Shown here in pieces: positions 8,618 to 16,398 of a stretch of DNA of 41,922 nt. The stretch is from CAIPVR01 sp049316905 (lineage in GTDB: Bacteria; Actinomycetota; Acidimicrobiia; Acidimicrobiales; Microtrichaceae). Position numbers and translations under genes: made by a program. The stretch is taken from NCBI GenBank assembly GCA_049316905.1, contig JBMOJH010000017.1, positions 1 to 41,922 of the forward strand. The letters run 5' to 3'. The stretch's first letter is position 1, and each line of letters opens with the position of its first letter. The notes under the pieces are model-generated. The model saw nothing but the letters and a program-made list of their open reading frames with translations. It ran no database searches and was not told the origin of the DNA.

Positions 8618-9507
8618 TGGCCGAGCCGTTCGCCCGGCTCCGGCCGGTGGCCGTTGGCCCAGGCGGTGGCGTCCATCACCGCCCGGCCCTCGGGCTGCAC
8701 GGTCCGCAGCGCGAGCCCGCTGCCGTCAGCGGCCACCACCACCGGAGCGGCGCCCCGCGCGACGAGCACCTCGCCGGGTCCGGCCGCGGGCGGGACGACC
8801 CCGTCCGGGACGGGGCCGGCGTCGACGACCTTGAGGCGCTTGTCCCGGAACGTGGTCCACGCGCCGCCCACCCGGACCATCCGGTGCAGCTCCCCGGCCG
8901 GACGGACCCAGTCGAGGTGCAGGTCCTCCGATCCGAGCTTCTCCGCGTAGGTGATGCCCTCGGGGTCCTGCGGCACCGGCCGACCGAGACCGACCGCCAG
9001 CGTGTCGACCAGCAGCTCCGAGCCGAGGCGGACGAGCTCGGCGCGGACGTCGTCCGCGGTGATGCGGTCATCGAGGGGGATCTCCGCCCGGGCGTGCACG
9101 GCGCCGGTGTCGAGGGTCTCGTCCACGTCCATGACGCAGACTCCGGTGCGGTCGTCGCCCGCCAGGATCGCCCGCTCCACGGGCGCCGCGCCCCGCCACC
9201 GGGGCAGCAGGGAGAAGTGGAGGTTCACCATCGGCAGCGCAGCCAGGACGTGCGGCCGGATGATCCGCCCGAACGCCACCACCACGCCGAGCTCCGCGCC
9301 GGTGTCGAGGACGTCGTCGACCTCGGAGGTGACGGGGAGGCCCAGCTCGAGCGCCGCGGCCTTCACCGGGCTCGGGGAGGTGGCCCCGCCCCGGCCACGG
9401 CGGGTGTCGGCCCGCGACACGACCAGCGCGACGTCGTGGCCCGCGGCCACCAGCGACCGCAGCGGCGGCACCGCCATGGCCGGCGTGCCGAGGTAGACCA
9501 GCCTCAC
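8614..9507 (-). CDS. fmt: Methionyl-tRNA formyltransferase
   Basis: Transfers a formyl group from 10-formyl-tetrahydrofolate to initiator Met-tRNA. The formyltransferase core shows N95 and H97 in NLHFSLLPRWRGAAP and the catalytic Asp in LDTGAV near 133. A C-terminal tRNA-binding barrel (~205-297) contains GGAWTTFRDKRLKV. At 297 residues the length is slightly short but complete. The GTG at 9507 overlaps the def stop as GTGA, so it is translated with its functional partner, peptide deformylase. The downstream gene rsmB overlaps it in the same way. Confidence 0.96.
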   Translation of the reverse strand: MRLVYLGTPAMAVPPLRSLVAAGHDVALVVSRADTRRGRGGATSPSPVKAAALELGLPVTSEVDDVLDTGAELGVVVAFGRIIRPHVLAALPMVNLHFSLLPRWRGAAPVERAILAGDDRTGVCVMDVDETLDTGAVHARAEIPLDDRITADDVRAELVRLGSELLVDTLAVGLGRPVPQDPEGITYAEKLGSEDLHLDWVRPAGELHRMVRVGGAWTTFRDKRLKVVDAGPVPDGVVPPAAGPGEVLVARGAAPVVVAADGSGLALRTVQPEGRAVMDATAWANGHRPEPGERLGQ

Positions 9508-10055
9508 GAGAGGCGGAAGAAGGACCGCTTGGGTGCCGCCGGTTCGGGCTCCTCGGCCCGCGCCATCTGCAGCTGACGGACCGCCCGCTTGGCATCCTTG
9601 GCCTGGTCCTCATCGAGGTGCTCGAGCAGCAGGACCCCGTCGAGGTGGTCCATCTCGTGCTGGATGAGCCGGGCGAGGAGGTCGTCGGCCTCGAAGGACG
9701 CCTCGTTGCCGTCGAGGTCCACACCGGTGACGTGGATGCGGCGTGGGCGCACGATGGCGAAGTGCAGGCCCGGTACGGACAGACAGCCCTCGTGGTACTC
9801 CCACTCGCCGTCGGACTCGGTGATGACCGGGTTGATGAGGACCTCCTGGCCGTCGCCGGCGCCGAGGTCGTACACGAAGAACCGCTGCTGCACACCGACC
9901 TGCGGGGCGGCCAGTCCGATGCCCGGCGCGTCGTACATGGTGACGAACATGTCCTCGGCCAGCTTGGCCAGGCGACCGTCGATCTCGGTGACGTCGTGGG
10001 CGCGCTGGCGCAGCACGGGATCGCCGACGATCCGGATGGCATGGCGGACAGGCAT
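9504..10055 (-). CDS. def: Peptide deformylase
   Basis: Removes the formyl group from nascent proteins. All three deformylase motifs are present: GIGLAAPQVG (45-54), EGCLS with metal ligand C91, and QHEMDHLDG with H133, E134 and H137. At 183 residues it is the usual length for the actinobacterial type, with a charged C-terminal tail ending in KRSFFRLS. The start is the ATG at 10055, where family similarity begins; the open frame continues far upstream but is antisense to the neighbouring genes. GGCGGG directly precedes the ATG and a TACCCT hexamer lies 7 bases upstream, so the transcript may be leaderless. It heads def-fmt-rsmB. Confidence 0.97.
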   Translation of the reverse strand: MPVRHAIRIVGDPVLRQRAHDVTEIDGRLAKLAEDMFVTMYDAPGIGLAAPQVGVQQRFFVYDLGAGDGQEVLINPVITESDGEWEYHEGCLSVPGLHFAIVRPRRIHVTGVDLDGNEASFEADDLLARLIQHEMDHLDGVLLLEHLDEDQAKDAKRAVRQLQMARAEEPEPAAPKRSFFRLS

Positions 10056-10062
10056 CCCGCCA

Positions 10063-10068
10063 AGGGTA
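10063..10068 (-). promoter_or_regulatory. def: Candidate -10 element for def (leaderless spacing)
   Basis: TACCCT on the minus strand fits the actinobacterial TAnnnT consensus. It ends 7 bases before the def ATG, the spacing expected if transcription starts on the start codon. It also lies in the tiny gap shared with the divergent methyltransferase gene. No convincing -35 element is visible. Confidence 0.35.
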
Positions 10069-10070
10069 CC

Positions 10071-10742
10071 GTGACCGCCGTGCCCACCCCGAGCAGCGAA
10101 CCGCGGAGGACGGGTGACGATGGCCACTACTTCTCGCCACGGCCCGCCGTCGGCTCCCGACCGCAGCGGGTCCGCCTCGACCTGCCCGACCGCAGCCTGG
10201 TGCTCGGCACCGACCGCGGTGTGTTCTCCGCGGAGCGCGTGGACCCGGGCACCAAGCTCCTGCTCATGGAGCTGCCGCCGCCGGAGGAGTGGCCCGCCGG
10301 GGCAGTGCTCGACCTCGGGTGCGGCTACGGGCCCATCGCCTGCACGCTGGCGCTCCGGGACCCCACCCGCGACGTCTGGGCCGTCGACGTGAACGAGCGG
10401 GCCAGGGAGCTGTGCGCAGCGAACGTGGCCGCCGCGGGCGGGACCGTACGGGTGGCCCCGCCCGACGAGGTCCCCGGTGGGCAGCGGTTCGCCCTGGTGG
10501 TGTCGAACCCGCCGATCCGCATCGGCAAGGTCGCCCTGCACGACCTGCTCCGGCGGTGGCTCGGCCGGCTCACCGACGACGGCGAGGCGTGGCTCGTGGT
10601 GCAGAAGCACCTCGGCGCCGACTCCCTCGCCCGGTGGCTGCTCGACGAGGGCCACGGAGTGGAGCGGATCCGCTCCCGTCAGGGCTACCGCATCCTGCGG
10701 GTCCGGTCGGGCGGCGACACCCGGGCCGCCGGTTCGGGCTGA
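10071..10742 (+). CDS. RsmC-like class I SAM-dependent methyltransferase
   Basis: Small-domain methyltransferase of the RsmC/MTS type, which methylates N2 of guanine in rRNA in known relatives. The SAM-binding motif VLDLGCGYGPIA is near residue 83. The NPP(I/F) motif typical of amino-group methyltransferases appears as VVSNPPIRIGK near 145, and VVQKHLGADSLARWL follows. The family's dGHYFSPRP-type N-terminus is present near residue 16. The start is taken as the GTG at 10071, preceded by AAGGG; the GTG at 10080 is an alternative. It is divergent from def with only 15 bases between the starts. The exact RNA target is not deducible. Confidence 0.85.
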   Translation: MTAVPTPSSEPRRTGDDGHYFSPRPAVGSRPQRVRLDLPDRSLVLGTDRGVFSAERVDPGTKLLLMELPPPEEWPAGAVLDLGCGYGPIACTLALRDPTRDVWAVDVNERARELCAANVAAAGGTVRVAPPDEVPGGQRFALVVSNPPIRIGKVALHDLLRRWLGRLTDDGEAWLVVQKHLGADSLARWLLDEGHGVERIRSRQGYRILRVRSGGDTRAAGSG

Positions 10743-10761
10743 GGGTGTCCCGGCCGACCCG

Positions 10762-10778
10762 GCGGCGCACTGCGCCGC
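10762..10778. terminator. GC hairpin at a convergent junction
   Basis: GCGGCGC (10762-10768) and GCGCCGC (10772-10778) form a perfect 7-bp stem around the loop ACT. It sits in the 40-base gap between the convergent RsmC-like methyltransferase and the priA-like gene. It is a plausible bidirectional terminator without a T tract. Confidence 0.5.
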
Positions 10779-10782
10779 ACCG

Positions 10783-12558
10783 TCAGTGGAGTCGGACCGG
10801 GTCGACCCGGAGACGCAGACGCCCGGACGGTCGGTCCACCGCGGCGAGGGCGTCGAGCAGGACCGCCCGGTCGCGGGCCCGGAGCAGCCACCGCCCCTCG
10901 TCGGGGCCAAGGACGTCCACCCCGAGCGGCCGGCCGAGCCGTTCGACGAACTCCGGTGCGGCCTCCCCGCCCACCACCGCGATGGTGGCCGAGGGAGGGA
11001 ACCCCAGGAGATCGCGCCGGGCCGCCTCGGCGGCGGCGAAGGGTGCCGGATCCGCGCCCACCGCCGCGCGCAACGCTTCGTGGTCCGGGCGGCGGGTCTG
11101 CACCAGCACCCGTCCCGACCGGCCCCCCACCACCCGCGACGCGAGCACGAGCAGGCCCAGCGCCTCCTCCGCCGCCCGGTAACGCGGGGCGAGCAGCTCC
11201 TGGTCCATGTCGAGGAATGCGACGAGCCCGGCCCGCTCCACCCGGTGCAGCACCGCCTCGGTCCCGATCACGGCGGCCGCTCCGTCGACCGTCCGGTCCG
11301 GCCCGGGACCCGCGGGTGCCGCACCGGTGACGGCCTCGACGGGCACGCGGAGCAGCGCCTCGAGCTCCTCGCGGGCCCGACCCACCCCCGGCCGCAGCAC
11401 CGACAGCGCGGTGGACCCGCACTCCAGGCACACGCCCGGCCGGGTGGCGCCGCAGTGCCCGCACTCGAGCAGCAGCTGGTCGGTCAGGTGCACGGCCGCA
11501 CCGCAGCGCTCGCACTCGGCCACGGAGCCGCAGCTGCGACACGCCAGCAGGCGGGCCCGGCCCGTGCGGTTGAGCACGGCCACGACCCGTCCACCGACCT
11601 CGAGCTCCTCACGGGCGGCCCGCACCAGTTCCGGGGAGAACAGGCCGGTGCGGCCCGTGTCCTCGCTCCGGCGGTCCACCACCTGCACCGTGGCCCATCC
11701 CGCCCGCTCGCGGGCCCGGTCGGTGGCGATGACCGGCCCCGTGGCCGCCGCGAGGGCCTCGGGCGAGGGCGCGGGCGACACCAGCAGGCAGGGCACACCG
11801 GCACGTCGGGCCCGCTCCACCGCCACCTCCCGGGCGTGCCAGGTGGGCGAGGACTCGTTCTGCAGACCCTCGTCGTGCTCGTCGAAGACCACCACCGCGG
11901 CGAGCAGGGGCGCAGGGGCGAAGACCGTGGCGCGCCCCCCCACCACGGTCGCCCCCGACGCCGAAGCGGCCCAGTCCCGCGGCCAGCGGCACACCGCGGC
12001 CCCCGAACGGCGCAGCGCTCGGCCGATCCGCTCGAACGTGACGACCGAGGGGTGCACGACCAGGCACTGGCCGATCCCGGCGAGCGCCAGGGCGACCGGC
12101 ACGGGGTCCTCCGCCGGGGCGAGCCGCACCACGTGGACCCCGGCACCGCGGGCGAGCGCCTCGGTCACGCAGGGATGCATGACCCGCTCGGCGGGGCCCC
12201 GGGCCACCGGAGCGCCCACCGAGTGCACGGCGCGGTCGGGCGTGGCCACGCGCAGCACGGTGGGCAACCGACCCGCCCACCGCCACCCCACCCAGCGGCA
12301 CAGGTCGATCGTGGCCGCGTCCGGCCCGTGGCCGCTGACCTTCGCCACCGGCGACAGGCGCACACCGGGCGGCGGCACGCTGTCGGGATCGAGGACCCAG
12401 CCGCGCACCCGGCGGCCGTGCAACGGAACGCGGACGACCGTGCCCACCTCCACCGAACCGGCCATCGCGGCCGGTAGCGCATAGTCGAAGGCGCGCTCGA
12501 CCGCGGGGACGTCGCAGAGGACCCGGACCGACCGCTCCGGCGGATCGTCCGGACCCAC
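10783..12558 (-). CDS. priA: PriA-like primosomal protein N' lacking Walker A
   Basis: Homologue of the replication-restart protein PriA. The N-terminal DNA-binding domain (~10-105) and the zinc-binding region are clear, with eight cysteines at 340, 343, 349, 352, 366, 369, 377 and 380. The helicase core is degraded. The position of the P-loop (about 144-155) reads RLAPAEDPVPVA instead of GxTGSGKT. The DEEH box is DEHD (226-229), and motif VI is weak (RVVGGRSGR). At 591 residues it is shorter than E. coli PriA (732). Actinobacterial PriA proteins are known to lack helicase motifs, so this is probably a DNA- or protein-binding factor without ATPase activity. The GTG at 12558 lies 17 bases after metK, making it the last gene of that operon. 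Confidence 0.9.
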   Translation of the reverse strand: MGPDDPPERSVRVLCDVPAVERAFDYALPAAMAGSVEVGTVVRVPLHGRRVRGWVLDPDSVPPPGVRLSPVAKVSGHGPDAATIDLCRWVGWRWAGRLPTVLRVATPDRAVHSVGAPVARGPAERVMHPCVTEALARGAGVHVVRLAPAEDPVPVALALAGIGQCLVVHPSVVTFERIGRALRRSGAAVCRWPRDWAASASGATVVGGRATVFAPAPLLAAVVVFDEHDEGLQNESSPTWHAREVAVERARRAGVPCLLVSPAPSPEALAAATGPVIATDRARERAGWATVQVVDRRSEDTGRTGLFSPELVRAAREELEVGGRVVAVLNRTGRARLLACRSCGSVAECERCGAAVHLTDQLLLECGHCGATRPGVCLECGSTALSVLRPGVGRAREELEALLRVPVEAVTGAAPAGPGPDRTVDGAAAVIGTEAVLHRVERAGLVAFLDMDQELLAPRYRAAEEALGLLVLASRVVGGRSGRVLVQTRRPDHEALRAAVGADPAPFAAAEAARRDLLGFPPSATIAVVGGEAAPEFVERLGRPLGVDVLGPDEGRWLLRARDRAVLLDALAAVDRPSGRLRLRVDPVRLH

Positions 12559-12575
12559 CGGAGCCGCCGTCGGGC

Positions 12576-13772
12576 TCAGAGGCCGAGCTGGCCCTTGAGG
12601 GCGTCGACGCGGTCGGTGCGCTCCCAGGTGAACCCGTCACCGGACCGCCCGAAGTGCCCGTACGCCGCGGTCTCCCGGAACACCGGGCGGCGCAGGTCGA
12701 GATCCCGCACGATCGCGGCCGGTCGCAGGTCGAACACCTCACGGACTGCGGCGTCGAGCGCCTCGGGCGACACGGTGTTCGTCCCGAAGGTCTCCACCAG
12801 GACGCTCACCGGGTGCGCCACGCCGATCGCGTACGCGACCTGGACCTCACACCGCGTCGCCGCACCGGAGGCCACCACGTTCTTCGCGACCCAGCGGGCG
12901 GCGTACGCGGCGGAGCGGTCGACCTTCGACGGGTCCTTGCCGGAGAACGCCCCACCACCGTGACGGGCCGCGCCGCCGTAGGTGTCCACGATGATCTTGC
13001 GGCCGGTGAGGCCGGCGTCGCCCACCGGGCCGCCGATCACGAACCGGCCGGTCGGGTTGACGAACACCTCGTAGTCGTCGTCGGCGAACTGCTCGGGCAC
13101 CACCGGACGGATCACGTGCTCGATGAGGTCGGGCCGGATCTCGGTGTCACGGTCCACGCCGTCGTTGTGCTGGGTGGAGATCAGCACGGTCTTCAACGCG
13201 ACGGGCCTGCCGTCCTCGTACTCGAAGGTGACCTGGGTCTTGCCGTCGGGGCGCAGGTAGGGCACGGTGCCGGCGCGACGCACCTCGGCGAGGCGTTCGG
13301 CCATCCGGTGCGCGAGGTGGATCGGCAACGGCATCAACGCGTCGGTCTCGTCGACGGCGTAGCCGAACATCATCCCTTGGTCGCCGGCGCCCTGCTGGTC
13401 GAGCTGGTCCTCCTCACCGGCCTGACCCGAACGCACCTCCTCCGAGTCATCCACACCCTGCGCGATGTCCGGCGACTGCTCATCGATCGCCACCATCACA
13501 CCGCAGGTGTGACCGTCGTAGCCGAAGCTCTCCCGGTCGTAGCCGATGTCGCAGATCGTCTCCCGGGCGATCGACGGGATGTCGACGTACGCCTCGGTGG
13601 TGATCTCCCCCGCCACGATGCACAACCCGGTGGTCACCAACGTCTCGCAGGCCACCCGGGACTGCGGGTCCTGGGCGAGGATCGCGTCCAGGATCGAGTC
13701 CGAGATCTGGTCCGCCATCTTGTCCGGATGACCCTCCGTCACCGACTCCGACGTGAACGTCCACTTGCTCAT
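12576..13772 (-). CDS. metK: S-adenosylmethionine synthetase
   Basis: Makes SAM from methionine and ATP. Family signatures include TSESVTEGHPDKMADQISD at the N-terminus, GAGDQGMMFGYA near 130, and GGGAFSGKDPSKVDRSAAY near 275. At 398 residues it is full length. The ATG at 13772 is chosen because MSKWTFTSESV matches family N-termini and GGGAG lies 7 bases upstream; the frame is open 18 codons further. Only one base separates the coaBC stop from this start (TGA-G-ATG), so the two are probably coupled. No SAM riboswitch is visible. SAM made here would serve the methyltransferases encoded nearby. Confidence 0.98.
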   Translation of the reverse strand: MSKWTFTSESVTEGHPDKMADQISDSILDAILAQDPQSRVACETLVTTGLCIVAGEITTEAYVDIPSIARETICDIGYDRESFGYDGHTCGVMVAIDEQSPDIAQGVDDSEEVRSGQAGEEDQLDQQGAGDQGMMFGYAVDETDALMPLPIHLAHRMAERLAEVRRAGTVPYLRPDGKTQVTFEYEDGRPVALKTVLISTQHNDGVDRDTEIRPDLIEHVIRPVVPEQFADDDYEVFVNPTGRFVIGGPVGDAGLTGRKIIVDTYGGAARHGGGAFSGKDPSKVDRSAAYAARWVAKNVVASGAATRCEVQVAYAIGVAHPVSVLVETFGTNTVSPEALDAAVREVFDLRPAAIVRDLDLRRPVFRETAAYGHFGRSGDGFTWERTDRVDALKGQLGL

Positions 13773-13773
13773 C

Positions 13774-15009
13774 TCATATCTCCCTTGAAGGGGCGGCGCC
13801 CCGTGCGAGTTCGGCCACCACGGCATCGAGCACGGCCCGTGCCACCGAGCGCTTGTCGGTGAGCGGCACGTGATGTTGGCCGCCGTCGCGGTGGAGGATC
13901 AACACCTCGTTGGTGTCGTGCTCGAATCCGACCCCCTCGGCGGCCACGTCGTTGGCCACCAGGAGATCCGCGCCCTTGGACGCGAGCTTGGCCGCGGCGT
14001 TGGCGACGACGTCATCGGTCTCGGCCGCGAAGCCCACGAGCACCTGCCCCCGGGGCTTGGCGGCGCCCAACTCGGCGAGCACGTCCGCGGTGGGCCGGAG
14101 CTCGACCACGGGCACGCCGTCGCGCTTCTTCAGCTTGGACGGGGCCACGGCCACCGGGGTGAAGTCGGCCACCGCGGCGGCCATCACCACCACGTCCTGG
14201 TCGGCGGCCCGGGCCATGACCGCGCGGTGGAGCTCCTCGGCGGTGGTCACCGGCACCCGCTCGACCCCGGCCGGGACGGCGAGCGACGTGGTGGTCACGA
14301 GGGTGACGGTCGCCCCACGCGAGGCGGCCTCCTCGGCGAGGGCGTGGCCCTGCTTCCCGCTGGAGCGGTTGGCGATGTAGCGCACCGGGTCGATCGGCTC
14401 CCGGGTGCCGCCGGCGGTGACCAGCACCCGACGGCCGGCGAGATCCGGTGCCGTGGCGGGCGGCCCACCGGCGAGGATCCGCGTGACGGCCGCGACGATG
14501 TCGGCGGGCTCGGCCAGGCGGCCCGCCCCGACGTCACCACCGGCGAGGCGACCCACCCCCGGCTCGACCACGTGGACGCCCCGGGAGCGCAGCACCTCGA
14601 GGTTGGCCTGCACCGCCGGGTGCTCCCACATCTCGGTGTGCATCGCAGGGCACACCACGACGGGCGCCCGAGTGGCGAGCAGCACGTTGGTCAGGAGGTC
14701 GTGGGAGTAGCCCGCGGCGTAGGCGGACAGCAGCCGGGCCGTGGCCGGGGCCACCACCACCACGTCGGCCCCCTGGCCGAGGCGGGTGTGCGGGATCGGG
14801 TCGTCGCCGTCCCACAGCGACGTCAGGACCGGCTCGGACGCCAGCGCCGACAGGGTGGTCTCGCCCACGAAGTGACGCGCACCCGCGGTCATGACCGGGG
14901 AGACGTGCGCACCGGCGTCGACCAGACGACGGCTCACCTCCACCGCCTTGTAGGCGGCGATCCCGCCGCACACACCGAGCACGACGCGGCGGCCGGAGAG
15001 GTCGGTCAC
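13774..15009 (-). CDS. coaBC: Bifunctional phosphopantothenoylcysteine decarboxylase / phosphopantothenate-cysteine ligase
   Basis: Two successive steps of coenzyme A synthesis. The N-terminal FMN-dependent decarboxylase (1 to ~180) shows GGIAAYK, a conserved His at 74, and PAMHTEMW at 121-128 in place of the E. coli-type PxMNxxMW. The loop that carries the catalytic Cys (158) in E. coli Dfp reads GRLAGGDVGAGR here and has no Cys. The ligase domain has VTAGGTREPIDPVRYIANRS and the KLKK motif. At 411 residues it is full length. The start is GTG at 15009, with GGAG about 12 bases upstream; the longer open frame has atypical Arg/Pro-rich sequence. Confidence 0.95.
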   Translation of the reverse strand: MTDLSGRRVVLGVCGGIAAYKAVEVSRRLVDAGAHVSPVMTAGARHFVGETTLSALASEPVLTSLWDGDDPIPHTRLGQGADVVVVAPATARLLSAYAAGYSHDLLTNVLLATRAPVVVCPAMHTEMWEHPAVQANLEVLRSRGVHVVEPGVGRLAGGDVGAGRLAEPADIVAAVTRILAGGPPATAPDLAGRRVLVTAGGTREPIDPVRYIANRSSGKQGHALAEEAASRGATVTLVTTTSLAVPAGVERVPVTTAEELHRAVMARAADQDVVVMAAAVADFTPVAVAPSKLKKRDGVPVVELRPTADVLAELGAAKPRGQVLVGFAAETDDVVANAAAKLASKGADLLVANDVAAEGVGFEHDTNEVLILHRDGGQHHVPLTDKRSVARAVLDAVVAELARGAAPSREI

Positions 15010-15052
15010 TCCTGCAGCTCCAGGTGACGGTCGGGGTGATGACCGGGCGGGC

Positions 15053-15394
15053 TCAGGCCTCGGGGGCCGGGCCCTCGGGGACGTCGATCTCGACCTCGAC
15101 GTCCACCTCCTCCGCGGGGAGGAGCGACGCCGGCAGCGGACGGCCGGTGGCGCCACCGACGCCCTCGATCTTGTCGGCCTCGATCTCCTCGAAGGAGATC
15201 GAGAGCGGCTTGCGCGCGGTCGAGGTGACCTGCGGCGGCACGACCGTGCCCAGCGCGTCCCCGAGCTGGTGGTAGTAGGTGTTGATCTCCCGGGCGCGAC
15301 GGGCGGCCAGCGTGACCAGGGAGAACTTGGAGCCGCACTTGTCGAGGAGGTCCTCGACCGGCGGGTCCATCATCGTGTCGAAACGCTCGGCCAA
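15053..15394 (-). CDS. rpoZ: RNA polymerase omega subunit
   Basis: Small RNA polymerase subunit that assists assembly of the beta-prime subunit. The omega core is visible: DPPVEDLLDKCGSKFSLV, AARRAREINTYYHQL, and a later SFEEIEADKI. The Pro/Glu-rich C-terminal tail (to 113 residues) is typical of actinobacterial omegas. A TTG at 15394 has GGAG with good spacing upstream and is my chosen start; the ATG at 15373 is the obvious alternative. Placement between gmk and coaBC is the standard order. A strong hairpin lies in the 96 bases between gmk and this gene. Confidence 0.92.
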   Translation of the reverse strand: MAERFDTMMDPPVEDLLDKCGSKFSLVTLAARRAREINTYYHQLGDALGTVVPPQVTSTARKPLSISFEEIEADKIEGVGGATGRPLPASLLPAEEVDVEVEIDVPEGPAPEA

Positions 15395-15444
15395 CTCGGT
15401 CTCCGTGGGGAAGGGCCCGGGGCACCGGGCACCGTGGGGAGTGG

Positions 15445-15484
15445 GTCCGCAGGCGGACCTGCCCGCCCGTGGGGGCGGTCCGCC
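15445..15484 (-). promoter_or_regulatory. Two overlapping hairpins between gmk and rpoZ
   Basis: GGCGGACC (15452-15459) is the reverse complement of GGTCCGCC (15477-15484), with a further GCCC/GGGC stem inside. Separately, GTCCGC (15445-15450) pairs with GCGGAC (15453-15458). The two stems share GCGGAC, so they cannot form together. A TACGGT hexamer (15485-15490, minus strand) directly follows the gmk stop and could be a -10 element for rpoZ. The region may be an intra-operon attenuator, terminator or processing site. Confidence 0.4.
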
Positions 15485-15490
15485 ACCGTA

Positions 15491-16063
15491 TCAGGCGCGG
15501 GCCCGTTCCCGGGCACCGGCAAGGAGCCCGCGCACCTCCGCCACCGCCGCGTCGAGGTCGTCGTTCACCACCCGGACGAAGGGCAGCGCGGCGGCCCGGG
15601 CGACCTCCTCGTCGGCCTTGGCGAGGCGCTGGGCCACCCGCTCCTCGCTGTCGCCCCGCCCCCGGAGGCGTTCGGCCTGCACGGGCCGGCTCGGGGCGTC
15701 GACGAACACGAGCAGCGCGTCGGGGTACTGGTCGAGGACCAGGGCGGCGCCGTTCACGTCGATCTCGAACAGCACGTCGCACCCGTCGGGCGGCTCCGGC
15801 AGGGGGCTGCCCTGCAGGTAGTCGAGGAACTCGACCCACTCGAGGAACCCGCCGGCCGCCGCGTGCCGCTCGAACTCCTCCCGGGTGACGAAGTGGTAGG
15901 CGTCCGGCGACTCGCCAGGACGGCGCTCCCGGGTGGTCCACGACCGGCTCAGCCAGAGGTCGGGCTCGGCGGCCACCACGCGCTCGACGATCGTGCCCTT
16001 GCCCACGCCCCCCGGCCCGGACACCACCATCACCACCGTCCCCGGCGGCAGGGATGCCGTCAT
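15491..16063 (-). CDS. gmk: Guanylate kinase
   Basis: Phosphorylates GMP to GDP. The P-loop GPGGVGKGT is at 16-24, with a Gly where most relatives have Ser. It is followed by the GMP-binding region (RSWTTRERRPGE, DAYHFV, FLEWVEF) and the lid region. At 190 residues it is the normal length. The ATG at 16063 was chosen for N-terminal fit; it overlaps the upstream mihF stop as ATGA. The longer in-frame sequence upstream is the shadow of mihF. The gene connects nucleotide synthesis (pyrF, pyrD) with transcription (rpoZ) in one operon. Confidence 0.96.
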   Translation of the reverse strand: MTASLPPGTVVMVVSGPGGVGKGTIVERVVAAEPDLWLSRSWTTRERRPGESPDAYHFVTREEFERHAAAGGFLEWVEFLDYLQGSPLPEPPDGCDVLFEIDVNGAALVLDQYPDALLVFVDAPSRPVQAERLRGRGDSEERVAQRLAKADEEVARAAALPFVRVVNDDLDAAVAEVRGLLAGARERARA

Positions 16064-16383
16064 GGTGCGAGCACCGGGAACCGGTCGGCCACGACCGCGG
16101 CGGTGGCGTCGTCGAGCGCCCCCAGTGGCGTGACCGGGTCGAGCGCCAGCTCCGCGAGCAGCTGACGGGTCGGCACCTTGCGGGCGCCCGCCGGCGCCTC
16201 CAGCACCGTCAGGAGCCGCACCCGCGCCACCGACGGCTCGTGGCGGCGGGCCAGGACGTCCGCGACGTCCGCGGACCCGTCGGCCAGCGCGGCGCACAGC
16301 TCCGCCCGATCGGCGCGAGCCGTCGCGGCCCAGTGGAGCGCCTCGTCCCGGGGATCGGTCGCCGGCCCTGCGACACCACCCAT
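16060..16383 (-). CDS. mihF: Actinobacterial integration host factor (mIHF)
   Basis: Nucleoid-associated DNA-binding protein, unrelated in fold to enteric IHF. The 107-residue sequence keeps the mIHF pattern: a basic helical N-terminus (AATARADRAELCAAL), VADVL, LLTVLEAPAGARKV with the helix-two-turn-helix region, and the closing LLAELALDPVTPLGAL. Position between pyrF and gmk is diagnostic in actinobacteria. The sequence is less basic than mycobacterial mIHF and richer in Ala, so similarity is moderate. The ATG at 16383 lies 15 bases after the pyrF stop, and the stop overlaps gmk as ATGA. In mycobacteria mIHF is essential and bends DNA. Confidence 0.8.
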   Translation of the reverse strand: MGGVAGPATDPRDEALHWAATARADRAELCAALADGSADVADVLARRHEPSVARVRLLTVLEAPAGARKVPTRQLLAELALDPVTPLGALDDATAAVVADRFPVLAP

Positions 16384-16398
16384 GTCAGTCCCCGACCA

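Noticed and set aside
10056..10910. Long N-terminal extension of def (open frame to 10910)
   Set aside because: It runs antisense through the RsmC-like gene; deformylase similarity starts exactly at the ATG at 10055.
13773..13826. Possible SAM riboswitch or longer metK start
   Set aside because: metK starts one base after the coaBC stop, leaving no room for a leader, and the extra N-terminal residues do not match the family.
16064..16297. N-terminal extension of gmk
   Set aside because: The extra residues are mihF read in another frame; guanylate kinase similarity starts at the ATG at 16063.
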